Shown: piece after piece, positions 41,701 through 52,016 of the stretch
Layout: each line of letters begins with the position of its first letter
How positions within the stretch are numbered: the first letter of the stretch is position 1
DNA from: Christensenellaceae bacterium
Lineage (GTDB): Bacteria > Bacillota > Clostridia > Christensenellales > Aristaeellaceae
Direction of reading: 5' to 3'
Assembly (NCBI GenBank): GCA_012518615.1
Contig: JAAYRU010000046.1
Location: forward strand, 1-54,362
DNA length: 54,362 bases
Position numbers and translations under genes: made by a program
The notes under the pieces: generated by a model
Databases searched by the model: none
What the model was told of the DNA's origin: nothing
Seen by the model: only the letters and a program-made list of their open reading frames with translations

Positions 41701-43821
41701 GTGGCAACTGGTAAAAATTTAGTTATAGTAGAATCCCCTGCTAAGGCAAAAACGCTCAGCAGGATGCTTGGGCGAAATTATACTGTAAAGGCTTCTCAGG
41801 GACATGTAAGGGATTTACCCAAATCTCAACTTGGTATAGATACTGAGGACGATTTTAATATTAAATATATAACCATAAGGGGAAAAGGGGAAATACTCGC
41901 GGAACTTAGAAAAGAAGCCAAAAAAGCCAAGAAGATTTTCCTCGCAACAGACCCTGATAGAGAGGGAGAGGCTATTTCCTGGCACCTTGCAAATGCGCTC
42001 AATATGGATGAGGATTGCACTTGCAGGGTTACCTTTAACGAGATAACAAAAAAAGCCGTGTCGCAGGCTATAAAAAATCCGCAAAAAATAGATATGAACC
42101 TTGTAGACGCCCAACAGGCAAGAAGGGCGCTTGACCGCCTTGTGGGCTATAAAATAAGCCCCCTGCTTTGGGAGAAGGTAAGAAAAGGCTTGTCCGCAGG
42201 ACGCGTGCAGAGCGTAGCCGCCCGAATAATAGTGGATAGAGAGCAGGAGATAGAGGGCTTTATACCTGAAGAGTATTGGGATATATACGCCTATCTCGAC
42301 CTTAAAAACGATAAGGGCAAAAAGCAGGAGTACAGGGCTAAGCTATCAAACTTAGACGGCGAAAAGGCAAAGATAACAGGCGCAGATGAGGCGAACAGCG
42401 CTAAAAAGCGCATAGAGGACGCTAAATTTACAGCAAGCAGCGTAAAACTTAGGGAAAGGAAAAAATCCCCCGCGGCTCCCTTTACTACATCAACCATGCA
42501 GCAGGAGGCGAGCCGTAAGCTAAATTTTACTATAGCCAGAACTATGCGCGTGGCGCAGCAGCTATATGAAGGTGTAGACCTTAAGCCCGGAGGCTTGCAG
42601 GGTCTTGTGACCTATATCCGTACAGACTCCGTGCGCATAAGCGATGAAGCTGTAGACAGCGTAAGGCAGTATATTTTAGAGCAATACGGCAAAGAGTATC
42701 TGCCGGAAACTAAGAACATATATAAAGGGCGCGCAGGCGCGCAGGACGCTCACGAAGCAATACGCCCAACCGATATAAACCGCACGCCAGAAAGCCTTAA
42801 AGACGCATTAACCAGAGAGCAGCTTCAGCTATACACGCTTATACACAACCGCTTTGTGGCAAGCCAGATGGAGCAGGCGCGCTTTGACACCATGACCGCA
42901 ATACTTGAGGACGAGAAAAAGGCAATACAGCTGCGCTACTACGGTGAAGCTAAGGTGTTTGCGGGCTTTACAAAGATATACGAGGAAGGCAAAGATGATG
43001 AGCAGGAAGAAAAACAAGCTCCCCTGCCAAAGCTTGCTACTGGCGATAAGGTAAAAATAATAAATGCGGACGCAGAGCAGAATTTTACCCAGCCGCCGCC
43101 TAGGTTTACGGAAGCATCGCTTGTTCGTACGCTTGAGGAAAACGGCATAGGAAGACCGTCAACCTATGCGCCTACTATAAATACACTCACCCAAAGGGGC
43201 TATGTTTCAAGGGAAAACAAGCGCCTATACCCTACCGAGCTTGGCGAATTGATAGTAGACATAATGAAGCAGTATTTTTCTTCTATAGTGGATATAGACT
43301 TTACCGCCTCAATGGAAACTGAGCTTGATAAGGTAGAAGAAGGTACAAAAGATTGGAAGGAACTACTAAGAGAATTTTACCCGCCATTTGAGGATATGCT
43401 AAACACCGCGCAAAGCGAAATGGAAAAGATAGAGATAGAAGATGAACCCAGTGATGAGATATGCGAAAAATGCGGGGCGACCATGGTATATAAGATGGGG
43501 CGCTTCGGAAAGTTTATAGCCTGTCCAAATTTTCCCGAGTGTAGGAATACTAAACCTATACTTAAATACATAGACGCCCACTGCCCTAAATGCGGCGGAA
43601 AGCTGCTTGAAAAATTAAGCAAGAAAAAGCGCAAGTTCTACGGCTGTGAAAACTACCCGGAATGCGATTTTGTTTCATGGGAGCAGCCTATTGATGATAG
43701 ATGTCATAAGTGCGATAGCTATATGACACTAAAGCGCAGGAAGGACGGCACTATAAAAATCTGTTCTAATGAAACCTGCCGCCACCATGAGCCTTATATA
43801 GAAAAAGAAGAAGATGAATGA
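41701..43821 (+). CDS. topA: DNA topoisomerase I
   Basis: The 706-residue type IA topoisomerase relaxes negative supercoils. It has a Toprim domain (IVESPAKAKTLSRML at the start, DPDREGEAISWHL at about 83), active-site Tyr in LVTYIRTDSVRIS, and three C-terminal four-Cys zinc motifs (CEKCG/CPNFPEC, CPKCG/CENYPEC, CHKCD/CSNETC). The GTG start has AAGGAG 7 bases upstream. It overlaps trmFO by 8 bases. Confidence 0.97.
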   Translation: MATGKNLVIVESPAKAKTLSRMLGRNYTVKASQGHVRDLPKSQLGIDTEDDFNIKYITIRGKGEILAELRKEAKKAKKIFLATDPDREGEAISWHLANALNMDEDCTCRVTFNEITKKAVSQAIKNPQKIDMNLVDAQQARRALDRLVGYKISPLLWEKVRKGLSAGRVQSVAARIIVDREQEIEGFIPEEYWDIYAYLDLKNDKGKKQEYRAKLSNLDGEKAKITGADEANSAKKRIEDAKFTASSVKLRERKKSPAAPFTTSTMQQEASRKLNFTIARTMRVAQQLYEGVDLKPGGLQGLVTYIRTDSVRISDEAVDSVRQYILEQYGKEYLPETKNIYKGRAGAQDAHEAIRPTDINRTPESLKDALTREQLQLYTLIHNRFVASQMEQARFDTMTAILEDEKKAIQLRYYGEAKVFAGFTKIYEEGKDDEQEEKQAPLPKLATGDKVKIINADAEQNFTQPPPRFTEASLVRTLEENGIGRPSTYAPTINTLTQRGYVSRENKRLYPTELGELIVDIMKQYFSSIVDIDFTASMETELDKVEEGTKDWKELLREFYPPFEDMLNTAQSEMEKIEIEDEPSDEICEKCGATMVYKMGRFGKFIACPNFPECRNTKPILKYIDAHCPKCGGKLLEKLSKKKRKFYGCENYPECDFVSWEQPIDDRCHKCDSYMTLKRRKDGTIKICSNETCRHHEPYIEKEEDE

Positions 43822-45127
43822 TGTAAAAGTAATAGGCGCAGGGCTTGCGGGCTGTGAAGCCGCATGGCAGATAGCAAATAGGGGGATAAAGGTAAAGCTA
43901 TATGAAATGAAGCCGGACAAAAAATCTCCCGCGCATGTTTCTGATTTATTTGCGGAACTCGTGTGCAGTAATTCTCTTCGCTCAAACAGGCTTGAAAACG
44001 CTGTAGGCCTATTAAAAGAGGAGCTGAGAAGGCTTGGCTCCCTTACAATAAAAGCCGCGGATACTACTCAAGTGCCTGCTGGCGGGGCGCTTGCGGTAGA
44101 TAGGGAAAAGTTTTCAGAGTTTATAAGCGATAATATAAAAAGCCACCCTAACATTGAAATTATATATGAGGAAGTTAAAAAGCTGCCAAATCCCCCGGCG
44201 GTAATAGCTACAGGCCCACTTACATCAGACGCACTTATTGATTCAATTACTAATATGCATGGAGTAAGCGGGCTTTCATTTTATGACGCGGCTTCACCTA
44301 TAGTAAGCAAATCTTCTCTTGACATGGAGCATGTGTTTAGAGCCTCAAGGTATGGCAGGGGTGATGACTATCTAAACTGTCCCATGGATAAGGATACTTA
44401 TTACCATTTTGTAGATGAGCTTGTAAACGCTAAAACCGTGCCCGTTAAGGGCTTTGAGGACAGCAAGGTTTTTGAAGCCTGTATGCCTGTTGAAAGCATG
44501 GCAAAAAGAGGTGTACAGACGCTTGCGTTCGGCCCCCTTAAACCTAAAGGCTTAATAGACCCTAAAACTGGTAAAATGCCCTTTGCGGTGTTACAATTAA
44601 GGCAGGACGATGCGGGCGCTTCTCTATATAACTTGGTCGGTTTTCAAACTAGGCTTACCTTTCCAGAGCAGAAAAGGGTTTTTGGCATAATACCAGCGCT
44701 TAAAAATGCCGAATATTTAAGGTACGGAGTAATGCACCGCAATACATTTCTAAACAGCCCCGGTTTTCTGAATGAATTTTATGAAGTAATGTTCTCCCCA
44801 AAACTCTATTTCGCTGGGCAGATAACTGGCGTTGAGGGCTATGTAGAGAGCGCGGCTTCGGGTCTTGCGGTAGGATTGTATATGTCTAAACAGCTAAAGG
44901 GAGAAACAAGAACAGCCTTTCCGTCAAATACCGCGATAGGTGCGCTAGGAAAATATATTGCAAGGACAAACTCCAACTTTCAGCCTATGAATATTAACTT
45001 TGGCATTATGGATAGCCTCGATAAGAAAATCAGGGGCAAGCAGGAGAAAAACCTCGCCATATCAAACAGGGCGCTTGAAACTATAGACGATATTATAAAA
45101 TCCAATTACGGAGGTATGGATAATTGA
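43814..45127 (+). CDS. trmFO: Methylenetetrahydrofolate-tRNA-(uracil-5-)-methyltransferase TrmFO
   Basis: The 437-residue FAD- and folate-dependent enzyme makes T54 in tRNA. It has the FAD motif [44 protein letters not shown] and the C-terminal [17 protein letters not shown]. Length is standard. It is placed between topA and hslV as in other Firmicutes; the xerC/codV gene often found here is missing. Confidence 0.96.
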   Translation: MNDVKVIGAGLAGCEAAWQIANRGIKVKLYEMKPDKKSPAHVSDLFAELVCSNSLRSNRLENAVGLLKEELRRLGSLTIKAADTTQVPAGGALAVDREKFSEFISDNIKSHPNIEIIYEEVKKLPNPPAVIATGPLTSDALIDSITNMHGVSGLSFYDAASPIVSKSSLDMEHVFRASRYGRGDDYLNCPMDKDTYYHFVDELVNAKTVPVKGFEDSKVFEACMPVESMAKRGVQTLAFGPLKPKGLIDPKTGKMPFAVLQLRQDDAGASLYNLVGFQTRLTFPEQKRVFGIIPALKNAEYLRYGVMHRNTFLNSPGFLNEFYEVMFSPKLYFAGQITGVEGYVESAASGLAVGLYMSKQLKGETRTAFPSNTAIGALGKYIARTNSNFQPMNINFGIMDSLDKKIRGKQEKNLAISNRALETIDDIIKSNYGGMDN

Positions 45128-45663
45128 CACATGAATTTATGGGCACTACAATTTGTGCCGTTAAACGAAACGGAAAGACCGCAATTGCGGGCGATGGTCA
45201 GGTTACGCTTAGCGAAAAAGTAATATTTAAGTCAACCGCACAAAAGGTGCGCAGGATATATGATGATAAGGTAGTAGTAGGCTTTGCGGGCTCTGTAGCC
45301 GATGCCTTTACATTAAGCGAACGCTTTGAGGAAAAGCTTACACAAAATTCGGGTAATTTAGAGCGCGCTGCGGTGCGTCTTGCGCAGGAGTGGCGCAGCG
45401 ATAAGAGTATGCGCCAGCTAAACGCTATGCTAATTGCAGCCGATAGCGAGGATTTGCTTATAATAAGCGGAACAGGCGAAGTTATAAGCCCGGATGATGG
45501 CGTATGCGCCATAGGTTCGGGCGGCAATTATGCGCTTGCTGCTGCAAGGGCGTTAGTACAAAATACGGATTTAAGCGCGTATGATATTGCAAATAAAGCG
45601 CTAGAAATAGCGGCTTCAATATGCGTATACACGAACGGCAATATTATTGTGGAGGAAGTATAA
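45124..45663 (+). CDS. hslV: ATP-dependent protease peptidase subunit HslV (ClpQ)
   Basis: The 179-residue proteasome-like peptidase is cut or processed so that Thr becomes the N-terminal nucleophile ([12 protein letters not shown]). [22 protein letters not shown] and [14 protein letters not shown] match the family. A TTG start is used, overlapping the trmFO stop (TTGA), with GGAGG 9 bases upstream. Works with HslU, encoded next. Confidence 0.96.
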   Translation: MTHEFMGTTICAVKRNGKTAIAGDGQVTLSEKVIFKSTAQKVRRIYDDKVVVGFAGSVADAFTLSERFEEKLTQNSGNLERAAVRLAQEWRSDKSMRQLNAMLIAADSEDLLIISGTGEVISPDDGVCAIGSGGNYALAAARALVQNTDLSAYDIANKALEIAASICVYTNGNIIVEEV

Positions 45664-47028
45664 ATGAGTGAACTTACCCCAAGAGAAGTAGTGAGAGAGC
45701 TCGATAGATATATTATAGGTCAGGACGAGGCAAAGAAGTATGTAGCTATAGCGCTGCGCAACCGCTACCGCAGGAGCAGAGTTCCCGAGGAAATGCGGGA
45801 GGAGATATATCCTAAAAACATTCTCATGATAGGTCCCACAGGCGTTGGCAAGACTGAAATTGCCCGCCGCCTTGCAAAGCTAGTAAACGCTCCCTTTATA
45901 AAGGTTGAGGCAACTAAGTTTACAGAGGTTGGCTATGTAGGGCGGGATGTTGAATCTATAATAAGGGACCTTATGGAAAACTCCTACCGGCTAGTTAAAA
46001 ATGAGTACAAGACTAGGGTTAGAACCCGTGCCGAAGTTATCGCGGAAGATAGGCTTGTAAATGTAATATTAAACCCTGAGCCTAAAAAAGTGCCTAATCC
46101 AATAGATATAATAATGGGCAGGCAAACTAAAGAACCTGAAATATCTCCCGAAGAAAAACAGAAATTAAGCGGCAAAAGGGAAGATATAAGGCAGCAGCTT
46201 ATGGACGGCGAACTTGAGGATACATATATATCCGTAGAGGTTGAAGAAAGCGCTCCCCAGCTTGAGCTTGGCGGTACATCTATCAGCGTAGGCGATATGA
46301 TGGGCGGCATGATGCCAAAGCGCACTAAAATGCGTCGCATGAAGGTAAAGGATGCCCGTAAAATCCTTATAGAGGAAGAGTCCGACAAGCTTATAGATGA
46401 AGACAGCGTAAAGCAGGAAGCCGTAAGCCGCGCGGAGGAGCACGGCATAGTTTTCATAGATGAGATAGACAAGATATGCGGTCGCTCCCTTGCAAGCGGA
46501 GCTGATGTATCAAGGGAAGGCGTGCAAAGGGATATACTACCCATAGTTGAAGGCTCAACCGTCAACACAAAGTACGGCCCTGTTCGCACGGATTTTATGT
46601 TGTTTATAGCGGCGGGTGCGTTCCATATTTCTAAGGTTAGCGACCTTATACCCGAACTTCAGGGCAGGTTCCCCGTGCATGTAAATTTAAACCCCCTAAC
46701 AAAGGAGGATTTTGTACGCATACTCTCTCAGCCCGATAACGCCCTTACGCGCCAATATCAGGCGCTGCTTGTGGTAGATAAGGTACACTTAACATTTGAT
46801 GATGACGCCCTATATGCGATAGCAGAGGCAGCGTACAATGCCAACACAGAGGGGGAAGACATTGGCGCCAGGCGCTTGCACGCCGTATTTGAAGAATTGC
46901 TTGAGGATATATCTTTTAATGCAGGTGGCGATGATATGCCCGATGTTAAGCTTAATATAAGTGAAAACTATGTACTGGAGCACGTTAAAAAAGCAAGAAA
47001 AACCGACCTGAAACGCTATATACTCTAA
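45664..47028 (+). CDS. hslU: HslU (ClpY) unfoldase ATPase
   Basis: The 454-residue AAA+ partner of HslV unfolds substrates and feeds them to the peptidase. It has the N-terminal LTPREVVRELDRYIIGQDEAKK, Walker A GPTGVGKTE, VGYVGRDVESIIRDL pore loop, an intermediate domain (about 110-240) rich in charged residues and Met, Walker B IVFIDEIDKI, and a C-terminus ending RYIL that docks into HslV. The ATG directly follows the hslV stop. No codY follows. Confidence 0.97.
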   Translation: MSELTPREVVRELDRYIIGQDEAKKYVAIALRNRYRRSRVPEEMREEIYPKNILMIGPTGVGKTEIARRLAKLVNAPFIKVEATKFTEVGYVGRDVESIIRDLMENSYRLVKNEYKTRVRTRAEVIAEDRLVNVILNPEPKKVPNPIDIIMGRQTKEPEISPEEKQKLSGKREDIRQQLMDGELEDTYISVEVEESAPQLELGGTSISVGDMMGGMMPKRTKMRRMKVKDARKILIEEESDKLIDEDSVKQEAVSRAEEHGIVFIDEIDKICGRSLASGADVSREGVQRDILPIVEGSTVNTKYGPVRTDFMLFIAAGAFHISKVSDLIPELQGRFPVHVNLNPLTKEDFVRILSQPDNALTRQYQALLVVDKVHLTFDDDALYAIAEAAYNANTEGEDIGARRLHAVFEELLEDISFNAGGDDMPDVKLNISENYVLEHVKKARKTDLKRYIL

Positions 47029-47039
47029 GGAGGGTAAGA

Positions 47040-47837
47040 TTGAAGCCTAAAGTAAGCGTAATTATGCCGGTGTATAATGCGGCAAAACACCTTAACAATA
47101 GCATAGCCAGCGTATTCAATCAAGATTACAGCAATATAGAGCTTATTGCTGTAAATGACGGCAGTAAGGATAATAGCCTTGAAGTATTACATGAAATGGC
47201 TAAAGACAAGCCTAACTTTATTGTGCTGGATAAGCCAAACGGCGGTCCCGGAGATGCGAGGAATTTAGGTCTAAAAAGCGCTACGGGCGAATATATATTC
47301 TTTTCCGATTCGGATGATACTATATGCGACGGCGCTATAAGCCATGCGGTAGAATCAATAGAAGATTGCGATTTGCTTATAGGTAAATTCAATATGCTTA
47401 TGGGCGACAAAGTAAGCGAGAGAGGGCTTATAGATGAGGAAAAAATGCTTGGTAGGGATGAGTTTCTTGCAAAGTATGTACGCTACCCCGGCTCCTTTTA
47501 TTACAGCGCGCTTTGGAATAAGCTATATAAAAGGGATATAATTATAAAAAACAATATCTCGTTTAATGCTAACATTGCATGGGGAGAGGACTTTATTTTC
47601 AATGTACATTACAATTATCATGTAAACAGCGTAAAAATAGTACCCTTTTGCATGTACAACCATATTTGGAATATATCAGGGCAGACATGGAACACTCTCC
47701 ACAGGCTGCCTCGAAATATAGTCACAAAAAAACTTATGTATAAAGAGCTTAAAGCGCTATATAAATATGCAGGTAAATATAAAGAGTACTGGCTTTATGT
47801 AACAAGGTATATATTTAATGTGACGCTGCTTGATTAG
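47040..47837 (+). CDS. Family 2 glycosyltransferase
   Basis: The 265-residue GT-A glycosyltransferase starts with KVSVIMPVYNAAKHLNNSI. It has the DGSKDNS loop, GPGDARNLG, and the metal-binding FSDSDDT. No membrane segment is predicted. Donor and acceptor are unknown; it probably acts on cell-surface polysaccharide. The TTG start has AAGGAGGG 6 bases upstream. It is the last gene of the operon, 11 bases after hslU, and its 3' end overlaps the convergent kinase gene by 4 bases. Confidence 0.9.
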   Translation: MKPKVSVIMPVYNAAKHLNNSIASVFNQDYSNIELIAVNDGSKDNSLEVLHEMAKDKPNFIVLDKPNGGPGDARNLGLKSATGEYIFFSDSDDTICDGAISHAVESIEDCDLLIGKFNMLMGDKVSERGLIDEEKMLGRDEFLAKYVRYPGSFYYSALWNKLYKRDIIIKNNISFNANIAWGEDFIFNVHYNYHVNSVKIVPFCMYNHIWNISGQTWNTLHRLPRNIVTKKLMYKELKALYKYAGKYKEYWLYVTRYIFNVTLLD

Positions 47838-48415
47838 GCGTGCGCACTAAGCACAAAATCCGCCTTTTTATCTATCTTATAATGGGATATGTATTTTTCC
47901 TCAAGCGGTATCCATATATCCTTAAAAACTATAAAACCGTCTTCCCCTTCCCGCCTAATAAGGCGGCTTTGTTGTAGAGAGGGAGATATGTCGAGGAAGA
48001 TTTTAATATCGTAAAAATCCACAAGAGAGGGGTGCATACTGTATGCGCCCTCTATTATATTGAGCGTTGCGGGGTATGCCTGCACGGCTGTAAAGCTATC
48101 CGTTATGCAGCTATACTTGTTATAGCTAAAAGGGGCATTATTCGGAAGCTGCTTAAGTATTTCTTCTGAAAATCGCTCATAGTGTACATTGCCGCCGGGA
48201 GCATTTAGCCTTTCCTCTGTTCGCATAGAGGGTGGAAGAAAGAAATCATCCATGTGGAATACTATGCTGTCTGGGAACATCCTGTGTAGGTGGGAGGCGA
48301 GTGTGGTCTTTCCGCTTGCGCATCTTCCGTCTATTGCAATAAGCAGTGGGCTATTTCTCCCGTCTAGCTTTTCATTTATATATGAGAGAAGATTAAATGT
48401 ACTACCGTTCTTCAC
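47834..48415 (-). CDS. Uridine kinase-like P-loop kinase
   Basis: The 193-residue protein has Walker A AIDGRCASGKTTLASHL (about 25-41) and FHMDDFFLPPSMRTEERLNAPGGNVHYERF, the family's DDF and substrate segment. It likely phosphorylates a nucleoside or related small molecule. The GTG start overlaps the upstream permease gene by 14 bases, so it is co-transcribed with the nucleoside ABC transporter. This fits kinase trapping of imported nucleosides. It is shorter than classical Udk, so the substrate is not certain. Confidence 0.82.
   Translation of the reverse strand: MKNGSTFNLLSYINEKLDGRNSPLLIAIDGRCASGKTTLASHLHRMFPDSIVFHMDDFFLPPSMRTEERLNAPGGNVHYERFSEEILKQLPNNAPFSYNKYSCITDSFTAVQAYPATLNIIEGAYSMHPSLVDFYDIKIFLDISPSLQQSRLIRREGEDGFIVFKDIWIPLEEKYISHYKIDKKADFVLSAHA
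47836..47870 (+). terminator. Possible terminator of the rbgA-GT2 operon
   Basis: AGGCG (47836-47840) and CGCCT (47861-47865), with an inner GTGC/GCAC pairing, are followed by a T run. It lies inside the end of the convergent kinase gene. Confidence 0.35.
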
Positions 48416-49364
48416 GGAAATAATTCACCCCACAGGCAGCAGGTTGCTGGTTTTCCCTCTTCATGCGAATGCTGGATATTACAAGCACAAGGCAGGTAAC
48501 TGCAAAGGGCAACATGTTGAATATTGAAGCGGGTATATCTATTATGTTTTTTGGTATATATAGCCTTAGCATACTTAGGGCGCCGAATATAAGGCTGCCA
48601 AATACCGCCCTTAGCGGCTTCCAAGAGGCGAATATTACAAGCGCGACGGCTATCCAGCCCTGCCCGCCTATAATATTTGGCTGCCAGTTACCAACGCAGG
48701 TAACTAGCGCAATATATACTCCTCCAAGCCCGCACAGACCGCCGCCAAATAATATATGCAGGTATTTATAGCGGTTTACATCTATACCCATGGCATCAGC
48801 TGCCGATGGGTTTTCACCTATTGCCCTTAGGTTAAGCCCTAAGCGGCTTCTGTTTAAATATAGGCTCATTAGTATGGCGAATAATATGCTAAGGTAAGTA
48901 AGTATGCTGTGGTTGAACACCAGCTTTCCTATTACAGGTATATCGCTAAGCGCGCCAAGCTTCATAGGTAGTAGTGAGCGTATAACCGAATCACTTACAA
49001 TTACAGTGCCGGCTTCGGATGTCATCTTAAGGCGCTCGCCTATAAAATTTGCAACGCCTGTGCCAAATACTGTTAGGGTAAGCCCTGTTACGTTTTGGTT
49101 TGCTTTAAGGCTAACTGTTAAAAAGGCATATATTAGCGCGCCCAGCATTCCGGCTATAAAACCGAAAATAATCGCAAGAAACGCGCTTTCAAAGGTGTAC
49201 GCGGCAAGGAAGCTTGCTATTGCGCCAAGGTACATCATGCCCTCAACACCAAGGTTTAGGTTGCCGCTCTTTTCTATTATTATTTCGCCAAGTGTGCCAT
49301 AAAGGAGCGGTACTCCCGCAAGTATAGCTGCGTATAGGAATAATATTATATGGTTAAAATCCAT
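48402..49364 (-). CDS. Nucleoside ABC transporter permease (NupQ/YufQ type)
   Basis: This 320-residue permease of the BPD_transp_2 family has about eight to nine membrane segments. The motifs GVPLLYGTLGEIIIEKSGNLNLGVEGMM (N-terminus; GNLNLGVEGMM is family-typical) and RAIGENPSAADAMGIDVNRYK form the cytoplasmic coupling region. AAGGAGGGAGG is the ribosome binding site, within the end of the preceding permease gene. Confidence 0.92.
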   Translation of the reverse strand: MDFNHIILFLYAAILAGVPLLYGTLGEIIIEKSGNLNLGVEGMMYLGAIASFLAAYTFESAFLAIIFGFIAGMLGALIYAFLTVSLKANQNVTGLTLTVFGTGVANFIGERLKMTSEAGTVIVSDSVIRSLLPMKLGALSDIPVIGKLVFNHSILTYLSILFAILMSLYLNRSRLGLNLRAIGENPSAADAMGIDVNRYKYLHILFGGGLCGLGGVYIALVTCVGNWQPNIIGGQGWIAVALVIFASWKPLRAVFGSLIFGALSMLRLYIPKNIIDIPASIFNMLPFAVTCLVLVISSIRMKRENQQPAACGVNYFREER

Positions 49365-49365
49365 G

Positions 49366-50448
49366 TTATGCCTCCCTCCTTATGCGCCCTATGCGGAAGT
49401 TGATGAAAAACTCTCCGCCAAGCACGCAAAACAGTATTATGCCCTGTAATATTTCAGACATGGAAGCGGGGATTCTAAAATCCGTCTGCATCATGCTGCA
49501 GCCCTTTTCCATTACGCTGAAAAGGAATGAAACCATAGCTATACCTATGGGGGAGAGCCTTGAAAGCCAGGCTATAGATACCGCTGTAAAGCCTCTTCCG
49601 TTTGCAACAGCATCTGTAAGCTGTCTGTCAGGACCGGCTACCTGCAGCATACCCACAAGCCCGCATATGCCTGCGGATAGGAACATGGTGCGCAGTATTA
49701 TTCTTTGAACTGGCATACCTGCATATCTGGCTGTGTTTATGTTTTCGCCGACTACAGTTAGTTCATAGCCTTGCTTTGTATATTTAAGATAAAAGAATGT
49801 CCAAATAAGCACTACAAACATTACTATACAGCCTATATGTACATTGCCTACGCCCGGGAAATTAACCAGCGGAAGTCGTGCCTGTTTTAAGAACCTAGGC
49901 GTTGCGGCAAAGCCGCCCTCGGGGTCGCGCCATGGACCTTCTCTTAGGTATGTTATAAAAAAGCCTATTATATAGTTAAGCATAAGCGTAAATAAGGTTT
50001 CGTTTGTGCCAAAGCGGGTTTTAAAATACGCAGGCAGCATACCCCAGAGTCCGCCCGCGATAATTGCGGCTATTGCCATAACGCTGAGCAAAATTTCCTG
50101 AGGAAGGTGGTTGTGGAAATATGCAAAATAACTTGCGGCTATTGCACCCGCGCATATCTGCCCCTCTGCCCCTACGTTCCAAAAACGCATTTTAAATGCT
50201 AGTGTTACGCCAAGGGAAGTTAAGCACAGCGGTATCATAAGTTTTACGGTTTCCTGCCTCATACCGGCGGTACTTAGCGCACCTTTCAGCATAGTGGCAT
50301 ATATTTCAAAGGGATTAAAGCCAAGCAGCAGCAGAAATACGCCCCCTGCAATAAGCGCTGCTATTAGCGCAAGAATACGCATAGTATATTCCTGCGCCTT
50401 GCTTACTTCACCCCTTTGCGACACATATAGATGAAATCTACCTAACAT
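49366..50448 (-). CDS. Nucleoside ABC transporter permease (NupP/YufP type)
   Basis: The 360-residue permease heterodimerises with the next gene's product. Typical are LGFNPFEIYATMLKGAL, FWNVGAEGQICAGAIAA, GPWRDPEGGF and VVGENINTARYAGMPV. The start was moved to 50448: AGGAGG abuts an earlier in-frame ATG at 50454 but lies 6 bases before this one. It overlaps the ATPase gene by 11 bases. Confidence 0.92.
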   Translation of the reverse strand: MLGRFHLYVSQRGEVSKAQEYTMRILALIAALIAGGVFLLLLGFNPFEIYATMLKGALSTAGMRQETVKLMIPLCLTSLGVTLAFKMRFWNVGAEGQICAGAIAASYFAYFHNHLPQEILLSVMAIAAIIAGGLWGMLPAYFKTRFGTNETLFTLMLNYIIGFFITYLREGPWRDPEGGFAATPRFLKQARLPLVNFPGVGNVHIGCIVMFVVLIWTFFYLKYTKQGYELTVVGENINTARYAGMPVQRIILRTMFLSAGICGLVGMLQVAGPDRQLTDAVANGRGFTAVSIAWLSRLSPIGIAMVSFLFSVMEKGCSMMQTDFRIPASMSEILQGIILFCVLGGEFFINFRIGRIRREA

Positions 50449-51958
50449 ACTCATCCTCCTTATCGGTTGTCATGCCTACCATCTTCATGCCAAGAAGCGC
50501 CTTTGTAGCAAACCTGCTTTCAACGATGGCGCTTAGTTTTCCGGAGGATAACACCATTATGCGGTCGCAAAGTGCCAGGAGTACATCTAGATCCTCACCC
50601 ACGAACAGAACGGCTACGCCTTTTTCCTTCTGCTCGTTTAGCATATCGTATATGGTCATGCTTGCGCCTATATCAAGCCCTCTAACAGGGTAAGCGGTTA
50701 TTAATACCTTGGGGGATAGGTTTATCTCCCTACCAAGCAGTACCTTTTGTACGTTTCCGCCTGAAAGTTTAGACACAGGGGTTTTAAGACCGGGTGTTAC
50801 AATAGAAAGCTGCTCTACAAGTTCCTCTGCTTCTTTCCTTGCCTTTGAGCGCTTTAGAAAAGGACCTTTTTCATCCCTGTATGTTTTTAGCAGCAGGTTG
50901 TCGGGGATGTTCATACTGCCAATTAGCCCCATGCCTAGCCTATCCTCCGGTATAAATGCCATGGATATTCCAAGCTCTATTATTTGCCTTGGGCTTAAAC
51001 CATCTATGCGCTCACCTAAAAGGGATATGCTTCCGCTTGTAACGGGCTGAATACCCGCTATTGATTCGCACAGCGCCTTCTGCCCCGAGCCTGCTATCCC
51101 TGCAACACCAAGTATCTCGCCCGCGCGCAGAGTAAAGCTTATTTTATCAAGCTCTACATTGCCTTCGTTACCATGCACTGTAAGCCCTTCAACGCTAAGT
51201 ACAACATCGCCGGGGACTGTTTTGGCGCGTTTAATGTCAAGGTCAACCTGCCTACCTACCATCATTTCGGTTAGAGAAAACCTGTCCGCTTCCTCAGTGT
51301 TTACTGTATCAACTAACCTGCCTTTGTGCAGCACCGCTACTCTATCAGATATAGCAAGCACTTCTTCAAGCTTATGGGTGATTATTATTATAGACTTGCC
51401 TGCCTTTTTCATCTCCCTTAGGGTGTTAAAGAGGGTATCTATCTCCTGCGGAGTTAAAACGGCAGTGGGTTCATCAAGTACTAATATATCAGCCCTTCTT
51501 GTAAGTACCTTTAATATCTCAACAGTCTGTTTTTCGCTTACAGACATATCATATACCTTTTTATTAAGGTCTATGTTCAGGTTAAGGCTTTCAATAAGCG
51601 AACGCGCGCTTAGGCTCTCTCCTTTACCGCGGCTGCCAAGCTTTATGTTTTCTTCAGCGGTAAATACATCAACAAGCTTAAAATGTTGATGTATCATACC
51701 TATGCCGAGCTTTATGGCATCCTTTGGGGAGTTTATTTTAACCGTTTCGCCATTCAATACTATGCTTCCGCTGTCAGGCTGATATATACCTGACAGCATA
51801 TTCATAAGTGTGGTTTTTCCTGAGCCGTTTTCGCCAAGCAGGGCGAGTATTTCGCCCGGGTATAGCTTAAGGCTTATATTTTCATTAGCCTTCACTTTTC
51901 CGAAGCTCTTAGACAGGTTGTTCAGCTCTATCATTGCGGGGCGGTCTTCTTTTTGCAT
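50438..51958 (-). CDS. Nucleoside ABC transporter ATPase (NupO/YufO type)
   Basis: The 506-residue ATPase has two nucleotide-binding domains. The first has GENGSGKTTLMNML, signature MSVSEKQTVEILKVL and ILVLDEPTAVL. The second has the degenerate Walker A GIAGSGQKAL, signature LSGGNVQKVLLGRE and YPVRGLDIGA in place of the usual Walker B end, as in RbsA-like proteins where one site is weak. It follows the bmpA terminator, so it is expressed by read-through or from an unseen promoter. AAAGGAG precedes the ATG. Confidence 0.93.
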   Translation of the reverse strand: MQKEDRPAMIELNNLSKSFGKVKANENISLKLYPGEILALLGENGSGKTTLMNMLSGIYQPDSGSIVLNGETVKINSPKDAIKLGIGMIHQHFKLVDVFTAEENIKLGSRGKGESLSARSLIESLNLNIDLNKKVYDMSVSEKQTVEILKVLTRRADILVLDEPTAVLTPQEIDTLFNTLREMKKAGKSIIIITHKLEEVLAISDRVAVLHKGRLVDTVNTEEADRFSLTEMMVGRQVDLDIKRAKTVPGDVVLSVEGLTVHGNEGNVELDKISFTLRAGEILGVAGIAGSGQKALCESIAGIQPVTSGSISLLGERIDGLSPRQIIELGISMAFIPEDRLGMGLIGSMNIPDNLLLKTYRDEKGPFLKRSKARKEAEELVEQLSIVTPGLKTPVSKLSGGNVQKVLLGREINLSPKVLITAYPVRGLDIGASMTIYDMLNEQKEKGVAVLFVGEDLDVLLALCDRIMVLSSGKLSAIVESRFATKALLGMKMVGMTTDKEDEYVR

Positions 51959-51970
51959 TAAACGCTCCTT

Positions 51971-52001
51971 TATAAAAAAGGCTGCTGCGTTTGCAGCAGC
52001 C
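51971..52001 (-). terminator. Strong hairpin between bmpA and the transporter ATPase
   Basis: On the minus strand GGCTGCTGC, a four-base loop and GCAGCAGCC are followed by six T. It lies 15 bases after the bmpA stop and 13 before the ATPase start. It probably ends most transcripts so that binding protein exceeds transporter. Confidence 0.88.
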
Positions 52002-52016
52002 AGAGTGGGTTATCTA

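Noticed and set aside
45984..46589. 201-codon Ser-rich frame opposite hslU
   Set aside because: It mirrors hslU codons and has no initiation signal.
51159..51689. 176-codon Ser/Thr-rich frame opposite the transporter ATPase
   Set aside because: Same reason: low-complexity antisense shadow of a conserved gene.
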